From: G965230065 sp965230065
Lineage (GTDB): Bacteria > Bacteroidota > Bacteroidia > Cytophagales > Cyclobacteriaceae
DNA length: 64,000 nt
Direction of reading: 5' to 3'
Assembly: GCA_965230065.1 (NCBI GenBank)
Contig: OZ245942.1
Coordinates: 2,232,001 to 2,296,000, forward strand
The translations under genes were made by a program, and so were the position numbers. Below are positions 1-7,720 of this stretch, in pieces (position 1 is the stretch's first letter; each line of letters opens with the position of its first letter). The notes beneath the pieces were generated by a model. The model worked only from the letters and a program-made list of their open reading frames with translations, was not told the DNA's origin and ran no database searches.

Positions 1-665
1 TTCTCCAATACATATTCAATATAATTGGCGCAATTCAAATTACAGGTGGTACCACAATGAAACGGGCAGTTTTGCGGATCAGCCGGGGGTACATGCTCTG
101 TGCCCGGCAGCAGTGGCCCTACTTCACTCCTGAATACCGCTTCTCCACCAATAGAAATGGCATCCAGAGAGGCCCCGTGAAATGAATCCCACATGGAAAT
201 GGTTTTGTGCCTGCCTGTGGCTATTCTGGCAAGTTTCATGGCCATGCCAATAGCCAGGCTCCCTCCCGGGGCAAACAATACTTTGTTTAAATTGCCCGGG
301 GCCAGTGAGGTTAATTTTTTAGCTAAATTTATTGCTGGTTTATTCGTGTATCGCCTGGTGCAAAATGAAAGCTCCTGCATCTGCTTCGTAATGGCCTCTA
401 TTACTTTAGGATTACCAAAACCAACCTGGTGCACATTGTTGCCATGAAAATCATAGTAAATGCGCCCTTCCTGGTCAGTAATGGTGCTACCTGCACATTT
501 TTCCATCACATTCAGGCAGGGGGTAGAAAGGGATTGGTGCAAAAAATATTTGGCATCATCTTCCAGCAAACCCTGGGTTTCTTCCCCAATATTTTTCTGG
601 TTATAAGCCGCACGGGCAGGTGTAATATTAATATCCCCCTCAGATTTTAGTTTGCTAACATGCAT
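1..665 (-). CDS. pbfA: Class III PLP-dependent enzyme, PbfA-like (partial, C-terminus outside window)
   Basis: The reverse strand reads open from an ATG at 665 to the window edge, giving about 221 residues. The segment FHGNNVHQVGFGNPKVIEA, followed by FCTRRYTN, APGGSLAIGMA and SMWDSFHGASLDAISIGGEA, is typical of class III aminotransferase-fold enzymes. The GNNVHQVGFG, LLPGTEHVPP and NYIEYVLE stretches closely resemble what I recall of (R)-1-hydroxy-2-aminoethylphosphonate ammonia-lyase (PbfA), which feeds hydroxylated aminoethylphosphonate into phosphonoacetaldehyde catabolism. The PLP lysine lies beyond the window. The early SEGDINITPARAAY segment supports the chosen start. No other phosphonate gene is visible here, because the gene runs off the left edge. 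The alternative is an ordinary class III aminotransferase; class III is near certain, the PbfA assignment moderately so. Confidence 0.72.
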   Translation of the reverse strand, partial: MHVSKLKSEGDINITPARAAYNQKNIGEETQGLLEDDAKYFLHQSLSTPCLNVMEKCAGSTITDQEGRIYYDFHGNNVHQVGFGNPKVIEAITKQMQELSFCTRRYTNKPAINLAKKLTSLAPGNLNKVLFAPGGSLAIGMAMKLARIATGRHKTISMWDSFHGASLDAISIGGEAVFRSEVGPLLPGTEHVPPADPQNCPFHCGTTCNLNCANYIEYVLE

Positions 666-769
666 GATTTATTATCGCAAAAAATGTTTAGCATAATTAA
701 TAATTGTTTAGTATAAATTTACAAAAACTTTGCAAAAAGACCTGCCCTCACCTAAAATATTTCTTGTGA

Positions 770-1549
770 TTATATCTGAGAATATTCCGTAGGCACCAAA
801 AAAGTTCTGTTCACCTGCGATACCGTATTGGCATATTCGGACATTCCTGACATCTTTTTCCAGTCGGGGTGAGCAACGAACTTTTTCCAGTTGGCATCCC
901 GTTCTTCCACATCTTTGAACACCAACATGTATGAAAGAGACGGAAGGTTTTGGCCTACCAGCACTTCCCCAAAAAAGACGGGATTCAGGCCGGTTTTGTA
1001 AAAGATATCCAGTTCCCCTTCATTAAACATGGCAATTTTCCGCTGCCCGGCCTCTTCGCTAAAACTTTCATAATTTCGGAATTCAAAAACCCTTTCCGAT
1101 TGTTCAGGGATTTCCATTTTGGGTATGCCGGAAAAGGCAATCATGAAAGAGTTCTCTATGCGGGCATAGTTGGGACTGTCGGGTGAGGTTGCTAAATATT
1201 CTTTGGCATTTTCTTTATAAACAGATTGCTCGGCCATTTTTTGGGAAGCCGTCACCATTTGCTCAGCAGAAGCGTAGGGAATGAGTACATACAACTTGGG
1301 GGGATCGGTGCGGCCCATTTCGGTAAACACACCAATATTGTTGATGCCCAGGGCATTCAGGGCAGGAATGACGGCTTTTCCCAGGTAATCTTTGTATACA
1401 TTGAGTTTTCCGCCCGATTTGAGATTATAAATACGCAATTCGTAAAACTCCCGCTCGTCTGTCTGCTTTTGGGGAGTGGCTGAGGTGGATAACATGCCTG
1501 TGCCCAAAGCGGCTGCCGGGGCATTTTTGATAAAGGTTCTTCGTTTCAT
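770..1549 (-). CDS. Exported NIPSNAP-family protein with twin-arginine leader
   Basis: A 259-residue protein. The N-terminus MKRRTFIKNAPAAALGTG carries an RRTFIK twin-arginine motif followed by a short hydrophobic stretch, so Tat export is likely. The mature part has two NIPSNAP-like (dimeric alpha-beta barrel) units: one around residues 35-120, beginning with FYELRIYNL, and one around 155-250, beginning with VFEFRNYES. No enzymatic activity is firmly established for bacterial exported NIPSNAP proteins, so no function is assigned. It stands alone: about 100 bp separate it from the PbfA-like gene upstream in the reading direction of the next transcript, and 219 bp from the kinase gene. Family assignment is good; role unknown. 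Confidence 0.8.
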   Translation of the reverse strand: MKRRTFIKNAPAAALGTGMLSTSATPQKQTDEREFYELRIYNLKSGGKLNVYKDYLGKAVIPALNALGINNIGVFTEMGRTDPPKLYVLIPYASAEQMVTASQKMAEQSVYKENAKEYLATSPDSPNYARIENSFMIAFSGIPKMEIPEQSERVFEFRNYESFSEEAGQRKIAMFNEGELDIFYKTGLNPVFFGEVLVGQNLPSLSYMLVFKDVEERDANWKKFVAHPDWKKMSGMSEYANTVSQVNRTFLVPTEYSQI

Positions 1550-1768
1550 AAGTGGTTAGTTCAAAACAATAATTTGGAGTGAGTTATTCTTAATAAAAGT
1601 TTTGGTTGATTGACGAAAATCTTAACAAACCTGAAAAAGGTTATTATTTCAGAAATAAATCTACACAAAAAGCACAAGTAAGCCAACGAACCTGAACGTA
1701 ATCATGGGAAAAGGATATGCAAATAAAGTAATCGCTGCTCCTTTCACCCTCGAGGCTTTGCCAAAAAA

Positions 1769-4700
1769 TCAGTTTTCTGTTTTTTCTAATTCCTCCACAA
1801 TACCTTTTGAGAATTCATTCAAATACTGCTGTGCCTCAACCGCCAATTTTTCAGGTACCTCCTTAGTGCCGCCTGTGAGCACTTCCCTGATTCGTAGCAA
1901 TACTTTTTCCAGCTCATTTAATTTGAAAAGCTTTATATAAGATGTGATATTGTGAGATGTTGCACGAAAATTATCCTCCTCACCCGTCTCGATGGCTGTC
2001 ATTATTTGAGGTATGGTATCATGAATTAAATCCCTGATCTGGGTTAATATTTTCCTGTAATTATCCCGGTCATTTACGTACAAATTTTGTAAAGTGCTGA
2101 AATCTGGATGATTTTTTTGGTCAGCGCTTCGGAGCTGTTCGCTTTCTACATTAGAATTCATGGTATATTGAACTTTTTCATCAGATACTGTCCGGGAAAA
2201 TTTAGAAAGCTTGCGGTGCAAATCGTCGGGGTTGATTGGTTTGGAAATATAATCATCCATACCTGTAATCTTGATTTTCTCACGGGTAGTGTCTGATACC
2301 GAAGCCGTGAGCGCAACAATTGGAATATTGATGTAATGGGCGTCTTGCAGGTTTCTGATTTCCTGGGTAGTCTCAAAGCCGTCCATTTCCGGCATTTGGA
2401 TGTCCATAAGAATGAGATCATATTTGTTTTGTCTTACTTTTTCTAGGGCTTCCAGGCCGTTCAGTGCTGTATCCAGTTCAATATTCCAGTTATCGGCCAA
2501 GCCCTCCATCAAAAACTGATTGGGCAGTACGTCTTCTACATACAACACCTTCAAACCATCCAGTGATTGATATTCGGCAATAAACTCACTTCTTCCATTG
2601 GAGAGCGGAAGTTGAATATCAGCTTTTTGAAATGGGAGGGTAACTCGAAATACAGTACCTTCACCTACTGTGCTCTCCACAGATAGTTTACCACCGTGTA
2701 ATTCCACCAGGTTCTTGACAATGGCTAATCCCAGGCCAGTGCCCCCAAAATGGCGGGTAGTAGAAGTACTGGCTTGGCGGAAAGGGTCAAATACTGTTTC
2801 CAGTTTATCATCAGGAATGCCAATACCCGTATCAGATACCTCGAATAGCAGGTGATATGTATTGTCTTGCTCCTGCTCAACATAAATGCTTAGTACTATT
2901 TTTCCTTTATCTGTAAATTTTACGGCATTGCTCAATAAATTATTCAGGATTTGCCCCAGGCGGGTAATATCACCTTTTACATATTCGGGTATTTCTTCTT
3001 CAGACAGCAACCTGAAAACCAGCCCTTTGTTGTTGGCCAGGTTTTTATAAGTAAGCTTAATGCTTTGTATGAATTTTTTCAGGTTAAAATCGCTTGCTTC
3101 CAGCTCCAGTTTACCGGCCTCTACTTTGGAATAGTCTAGTATCTCATTAATCAGGGTAATGAGGTTTTCTCCGGAAAATTTCAGGGTCTCGAGTAGCTTC
3201 AACTGGTCTTCACGGGGCCGACCCTGCATCAGGAGGTGCGTCATTCCTAAAACTGCATTAAGGGGTGTGCGGATCTCATGGCTTACCGTAGAAAGGAATT
3301 TTTCCTGTGCTTTAATGATTTGTTCGGCAGTCTCTTTGGCTTTCAAGAGTTCCCGTTCATATTGCTTCCGCAGGGTGGTATCGGTGATTTGCACAATGAC
3401 AACCGGGCTTTCGCGGTAGGTTGTATTCATAACGGCAACATCCCCCCAGAAACTGCCGCCCTCACAAGTAAGAAAGGCCACATCAAACGCATCACCGCCT
3501 GTTAGGAAATTGTCCTCATTTTTTACCTCCTCTGGTTGCACAAATTTTCTTTGAAACTCCTCGGCAGGCACGCCGATAAACTCGTGTTTATCTTTCGCCC
3601 TGAACAGCCGCACGGCAGGTAAGTTGCAGTTAATAACACGTGTGCTTTCTGTATCTATCAAGAAGATAGCATCCTTTGATTGCTCAAAAATGCTACGGTA
3701 TAGCTGGTGGTCAGGGTCTGATGCCATTGCTGCTACTTCAGTTGAGCTGCCCGAAGAAGAAACATTTGCAACAGGATTTTTTTTCAATTGTATCGCTACG
3801 TGTGTAGCTTCATCTTCATCATTATAGAAGGGTTTGGTTTTTCCTTCAAAAGAAACATAGTGGCCTTTTTTATGCCTCAGCTGAAAAACCAGATCACTTT
3901 CCACTTCCATTTGGCCCGTAGCCTGTTGGGAAATAGCAATTAATTTTTGCAAATCTTCAGGATGCACCAGTTGTCTGAAATCGATGGAGGAAAGCTCTTC
4001 TTTACTGTATCCAAGTAAGGATTGGGAAGCAGGACTAATAAATTCTATGTGAAAGTCGCTATCTAGCAGTACAAGCATCTCGTCAGAGCTTTTTGCAAAG
4101 TATGGCTGAAACACATAATCTTTTATGTGTATAAAATCAATATGGTGGTTTACAATAAAACCTACAGTATTTTCATGTTCATCAATAACAGTTCTGATCG
4201 TACCTGCAACCCAAACTGGAAGGCCTTTTTTATGGATGAACCGATAAATATAGGAATTAAAAGTTGACTTTCCACTAATGTAATCATAAAACTCATGAAT
4301 GATAAAATTCCTGTCTTTTTCATGCAACATATCAAAAAAATTCATGGAATTATACTCTTTTTTCGTATATCCCAAAGTTTGCATGTATCCCCTGCTTACA
4401 TACACACTATGAAGCCGGGAATCGTACAGTGAGATTATACTGTGTTTTCCATGAACAATATTGTAAGATGCCGCTTGTAAAGAAGCAGGCTGTTCCTTAA
4501 ATAAATCATTTATAACAACCAAAAATAGCAGGGAATCAGGACTGGCTACAATCTTCTTTAAAAACAAGCTGACAGGGAAAAGCGAGCCTTCCTTATTTAC
4601 TCCTAACACTTTTTTCCGGGATGCAGGCTTTGCACTCTCGCCCCTTAAAAATGAAAATATTTCCGCATGATAGGCAGCGTCGACCAAATGGAATAGGGTT

Positions 4701-4828
4701 CTATTAATCCTATTTCCAAAATGCTTATTGGCTGAAGGATTGGAAAATATAATCTGCCCCAAAGGATTTATTAAAAGCACACTTTCAGGCACATTACCAA
4801 ACAAACTCTTTAATTTTTTCTCATTCAT
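1769..4828 (-). CDS. PAS-rich hybrid sensor histidine kinase with receiver and HPt-like domain
   Basis: A 1019-residue protein with no clear membrane segment, so probably cytoplasmic. Order: about four PAS domains (roughly residues 5-110, 115-240, 245-360, 375-490), a HisKA domain with SHEIRTPLNAVLGM (phosphoacceptor near His517), a HATPase domain ending in GGTGLGLAIVKNL near 695, a receiver with LILMDIQMPEMDG (phosphoacceptor near Asp809) and SKP near 860, and a C-terminal HPt-like helical region around 900-1000 whose candidate histidine is in ATSHNITSYIK (near 959). The usual HPt lysine-glycine pair after the histidine is replaced. A single protein could thus run the relay His-Asp-His to a response regulator encoded elsewhere. 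It is divergent from pyrE across an AT-rich 321-bp gap. Signal and target are unknown. Confidence 0.9.
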   Translation of the reverse strand: MNEKKLKSLFGNVPESVLLINPLGQIIFSNPSANKHFGNRINRTLFHLVDAAYHAEIFSFLRGESAKPASRKKVLGVNKEGSLFPVSLFLKKIVASPDSLLFLVVINDLFKEQPASLQAASYNIVHGKHSIISLYDSRLHSVYVSRGYMQTLGYTKKEYNSMNFFDMLHEKDRNFIIHEFYDYISGKSTFNSYIYRFIHKKGLPVWVAGTIRTVIDEHENTVGFIVNHHIDFIHIKDYVFQPYFAKSSDEMLVLLDSDFHIEFISPASQSLLGYSKEELSSIDFRQLVHPEDLQKLIAISQQATGQMEVESDLVFQLRHKKGHYVSFEGKTKPFYNDEDEATHVAIQLKKNPVANVSSSGSSTEVAAMASDPDHQLYRSIFEQSKDAIFLIDTESTRVINCNLPAVRLFRAKDKHEFIGVPAEEFQRKFVQPEEVKNEDNFLTGGDAFDVAFLTCEGGSFWGDVAVMNTTYRESPVVIVQITDTTLRKQYERELLKAKETAEQIIKAQEKFLSTVSHEIRTPLNAVLGMTHLLMQGRPREDQLKLLETLKFSGENLITLINEILDYSKVEAGKLELEASDFNLKKFIQSIKLTYKNLANNKGLVFRLLSEEEIPEYVKGDITRLGQILNNLLSNAVKFTDKGKIVLSIYVEQEQDNTYHLLFEVSDTGIGIPDDKLETVFDPFRQASTSTTRHFGGTGLGLAIVKNLVELHGGKLSVESTVGEGTVFRVTLPFQKADIQLPLSNGRSEFIAEYQSLDGLKVLYVEDVLPNQFLMEGLADNWNIELDTALNGLEALEKVRQNKYDLILMDIQMPEMDGFETTQEIRNLQDAHYINIPIVALTASVSDTTREKIKITGMDDYISKPINPDDLHRKLSKFSRTVSDEKVQYTMNSNVESEQLRSADQKNHPDFSTLQNLYVNDRDNYRKILTQIRDLIHDTIPQIMTAIETGEEDNFRATSHNITSYIKLFKLNELEKVLLRIREVLTGGTKEVPEKLAVEAQQYLNEFSKGIVEELEKTEN

Positions 4829-5149
4829 TACATAGGCACACTATTTTCCAAAATTACGAATAATATTTCATAGAGTCATAAATAAATATAAAAAAATCTA
4901 TATTTTATATTATTTATTTGGATAATATTGTGTAATTTTTATTGAAATTCTCTATTTCTTGATGTTGCAATCTATTTGTATACATGTACTAAATACAGGT
5001 AATTTATATACATCACATTTTTTTTGTTACAACCAAAAATAATATTACATAATATTGTAATCTGTACACCCATAAAAACCAGTCCCCCGTACTTGCTTTT
5101 TTTTGAATTGAAAGTATTAGGGTTAGACAAGATATTTTTAATTTGCAGC
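4829..5149. other. AT-rich divergent intergenic region between the hybrid kinase and pyrE
   Basis: This 321-bp spacer is very AT-rich, especially 4861-4930. It must hold the promoters for both divergent genes. On the minus strand a TAATTTTG sequence (4849-4856) fits the Bacteroidota -7 pattern TAnnTTTG, but I find no TTTG at the right distance upstream. For pyrE I see no convincing match. There is no gene or structured RNA that I can support. Confidence 0.4.
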
Positions 5150-5800
5150 ATGAGCATATTCAATACTAAAGCAGCCAGAAAAATTGCCAGTCTTTTTTTA
5201 GATATTGGCGCCATAAACCTTAATCCTGAGCAGCCATACACATGGGCTTCAGGATGGAAATCGCCTATTTACTGCGATGGACGACTTTCCCTCTCTTACC
5301 CAACCGTGAGGGATTATATCAAAGAAGTATTAAGCAGCGCAGTTAAAACAAATTTTTCGCAAACCGAAGCCATTGTGGGGGTCGCAACAGCAGGTATCCC
5401 GCAAGGAGCATTGGTGGCTGATGCTTTGAACCTGCCTTTTATGTATGTGCGCTCTAAAGCAAAAGGGCATGGCATGGAAAACCTTATTGAAGGGCAGATA
5501 GACAAAGGAAGCCGGATACTATTGATTGAAGATTTGGTATCAACCGGAGGAAGTGTGTTGAAAGCGGCTGCAGCCCTCGATTTGGCAGGCTATGAGGTGG
5601 AAGGAGTAATTGCTGTATTCACCTACGGGTTTGATATTGCCCAGGAGAAGTTTAGCAAAGCGGATATTCCCTTCTGTGCACTTTCTAATTATGATGTTTT
5701 ATTGCAGGAAGCGGTTGCGAGAAACCTGGTATCTGCATCTGAACTTGCCTCTTTGCAATCTTGGAGGAAAGCCCCGGAACAATGGGGTAATGGGAAGTAG
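5150..5800 (+). CDS. pyrE: Orotate phosphoribosyltransferase
   Basis: A 216-residue enzyme transferring a phosphoribosyl group from PRPP to orotate to give OMP, the fifth step of pyrimidine synthesis. The PRPP-binding loop RILLIEDLVSTGGS is at about residues 123-136. The N-terminal WASGWKSPIYCDGR and the central VGVATAGIPQGA are typical of PyrE. The reading frame is open further upstream, to 5024, but the ATG at 5150 gives the usual family length and starts just before conserved residues; the 42 extra upstream residues look like translated spacer. It stands alone, without other pyr genes, and converges with the UspA-like gene downstream. Confidence 0.96.
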   Translation: MSIFNTKAARKIASLFLDIGAINLNPEQPYTWASGWKSPIYCDGRLSLSYPTVRDYIKEVLSSAVKTNFSQTEAIVGVATAGIPQGALVADALNLPFMYVRSKAKGHGMENLIEGQIDKGSRILLIEDLVSTGGSVLKAAAALDLAGYEVEGVIAVFTYGFDIAQEKFSKADIPFCALSNYDVLLQEAVARNLVSASELASLQSWRKAPEQWGNGK

Positions 5801-5811
5801 GCAGCCACAGT

Positions 5812-5837
5812 TGGCAGTTAGTCATTCAAAACTGCCA
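5812..5837. repeat. Inverted repeat between convergent pyrE and usp genes
   Basis: An exact 8-bp inverted repeat (TGGCAGTT at 5812-5819, AACTGCCA at 5830-5837) with a 10-nt loop lies between two convergent genes. No T-run follows on either side, so it is not a standard intrinsic terminator. It resembles in wording the other small inverted repeats seen at 9687, 55328 and 60565. Confidence 0.5.
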
Positions 5838-5864
5838 CTTGTTACCACCTACTGTCAATACAAA

Positions 5865-6713
5865 CTAATCCTTGATATTGTAGGTCCAAACCGGGCGTTT
5901 GCTGTGGTTTACAATGTCTTCGGCCAGGCTGCCACTTAACAGGTGGCTCAGCCCCAGCCTCCCGTGGGTTGCAATGGCGATCATATTTGCATCAATATCT
6001 TCGGCAAAGTAAATGATCCCGTCTTCTTCCCGTTCGTCATTGTAAACGGTTTGTGTGCAATTTTCTATTCCGTATTTCTTAACAAATGCATCCATTGCCT
6101 TAGTGTAGTGGCGATTGGTCTCAAAATTATTGGGCGTATTTATGCTCACAATGTGCAAAGTTGCCCCAAATAAATTTTGTACTTTTTTTAAAGGTTCTGC
6201 CAGTTTACTGAGGTCATCCCTAAAGTCAGAAGCAAAGACAATGTTTTTGATACTATCGGCCTCTACAGCAGACTTTACTGTAATCACCGGGCACTTCACC
6301 CTTCTTACTACTTTTTCGGTGTTAGAGCCTACCAAAATTTCTTCCAACCCACTGGCCCCCTGGGTGCCCATTACCACCAGGTCCATTTTTTGCTCGGCAA
6401 TTACCTTCGCTATGTTAACATACGGGTTTCCGGTTACTACTTCGCCTTTCAACTCAATATCTTTATACTTTGGATTATTTACCAATTCATTGAGCTGCTC
6501 CTCATTTCTTTCCATTAGTTTAATGGTAAATAGCTGCTCCATATCTCCTGATTGATGAACCTCCCCTGAGGCATCGAAAGAAGAAGACGCAGGTAGTTCC
6601 AGCACATGCAAAAGCTTTACCTGAGCCGAAGTTTTTTGGGCTATTTGGTGTGCTAAATCCAGTGAATATTGTGCTTGTTCAGAAAAATCAGTGGGAACGA
6701 GTATGTTTTTCAT
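5865..6713 (-). CDS. Universal stress protein with two UspA domains
   Basis: A 282-residue protein made of two UspA domains, about residues 1-145 and 150-282. The first carries the ATP-binding signature VVMGTQGASGLEEILVGSN (G-x2-G-x9-G-S pattern), and the second repeats it as IAIATHGRLGLSHLLSGSLAE, so both halves probably bind nucleotide. The starting MKNILVPTDFSE is the standard family N-terminus and supports the ATG. Tandem UspA proteins act in the cytoplasm in stress responses, but the specific role cannot be read from sequence. It converges with pyrE and lies downstream of the menA-argS region on the same strand, with a 104-bp gap. Confidence 0.93.
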   Translation of the reverse strand: MKNILVPTDFSEQAQYSLDLAHQIAQKTSAQVKLLHVLELPASSSFDASGEVHQSGDMEQLFTIKLMERNEEQLNELVNNPKYKDIELKGEVVTGNPYVNIAKVIAEQKMDLVVMGTQGASGLEEILVGSNTEKVVRRVKCPVITVKSAVEADSIKNIVFASDFRDDLSKLAEPLKKVQNLFGATLHIVSINTPNNFETNRHYTKAMDAFVKKYGIENCTQTVYNDEREEDGIIYFAEDIDANMIAIATHGRLGLSHLLSGSLAEDIVNHSKRPVWTYNIKD

Positions 6714-6817
6714 TTTATCATTTGATTGGGTGAAAGAATAGTTTTTCTACTTTGTTTAACGAAAAAATAAACAGGGATGATTACGAAAGGTAATAATTAT
6801 GACGATATTGAAAAAAT

Positions 6818-7717
6818 TCAGAGCAAATTACCTATCCCAAAGGCAAGCACATACACCATGGTCGTCAGCGCCATCTGCTTCAGGTAAGGATCTAACTCAC
6901 TGGGTTTATGTTTATTATATACGGCCAAGCCATTTACAACTAACAAAGGAACTGCCAATAAAAACAAGTACTGATAAAATGAACGAAAATCAATAGATAT
7001 GTATACCAGTGAACAAAGTATACCAACGGTAAGTAATAGCCAATGATATACCACCGCGTTTTTTCGTCCTAATCTCACAGGAATCGATTTTTTGCCAGCC
7101 ATCTTATCCGTTTTAATATCCCGGATGTTATTGACATTGAGCACAGCCATAGAAAACAAACCACAACTCAAAGCAGGCAGCAAATATTTCCAGCTAAAAG
7201 AGTGTGTGTGCAAATAAAAAGAGCCCATTACTCCAACAATACCAAAAAAGATAAGTACTGAAATATCTCCCAGCCCGGCGTATCCATAGGGTTTTGCTCC
7301 GGAAGTATAGGTGATGGCAGCGATAATTGCCAGAATGCCAATTCCCAGAAAAAATAACAAGCCAGGCAGGTTATCCTGAAAAGCAACCCACAGCAGTACA
7401 ATACCACTCAGGAGTGAAAGCAATCCAAAAATAATAATACTCTTCTTCATAGCACTGGCCGAAATAGCCCCCGATTGTACTGCACGGGCAGGCCCTTCCC
7501 GATCTGCACAGTCGGCTCCGTGGATACTATCGCCATAATCATTGGCAAGGTTAGACAGTATCTGCAAAAAAATGGTGGTAAGTGCACTCAACAAAAATAC
7601 AGAAACCCTAAATTGCTGCACCGATGCAGCCAAAAAAGCCCCCATGCCTATACTGGCCAGTGCCAGGGGGAGTGTACGCGGTCGGGCCGCTTCTATCCAG
7701 GGTTTGATGGTATGCAT
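6818..7717 (-). CDS. menA: 1,4-dihydroxy-2-naphthoate polyprenyltransferase
   Basis: A 299-residue integral membrane protein of the UbiA prenyltransferase family with about eight or nine hydrophobic helices. It attaches the polyprenyl tail to 1,4-dihydroxy-2-naphthoate, producing demethylmenaquinone. Both aspartate-rich prenyl-diphosphate-binding motifs are visible: NLANDYGDSIHGAD near residues 60-73, and NNIRDIKTDKMAGKKSIPVR near 195-215. The latter, with its GKKS segment, is typical of MenA rather than of UbiA or heme O synthase. The gene starts 3 bp after the argS stop, so the two are almost certainly co-transcribed. This supports a menaquinone-based respiratory chain. Confidence 0.92.
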   Translation of the reverse strand: MHTIKPWIEAARPRTLPLALASIGMGAFLAASVQQFRVSVFLLSALTTIFLQILSNLANDYGDSIHGADCADREGPARAVQSGAISASAMKKSIIIFGLLSLLSGIVLLWVAFQDNLPGLLFFLGIGILAIIAAITYTSGAKPYGYAGLGDISVLIFFGIVGVMGSFYLHTHSFSWKYLLPALSCGLFSMAVLNVNNIRDIKTDKMAGKKSIPVRLGRKNAVVYHWLLLTVGILCSLVYISIDFRSFYQYLFLLAVPLLVVNGLAVYNKHKPSELDPYLKQMALTTMVYVLAFGIGNLL

Positions 7718-7720
7718 AAG

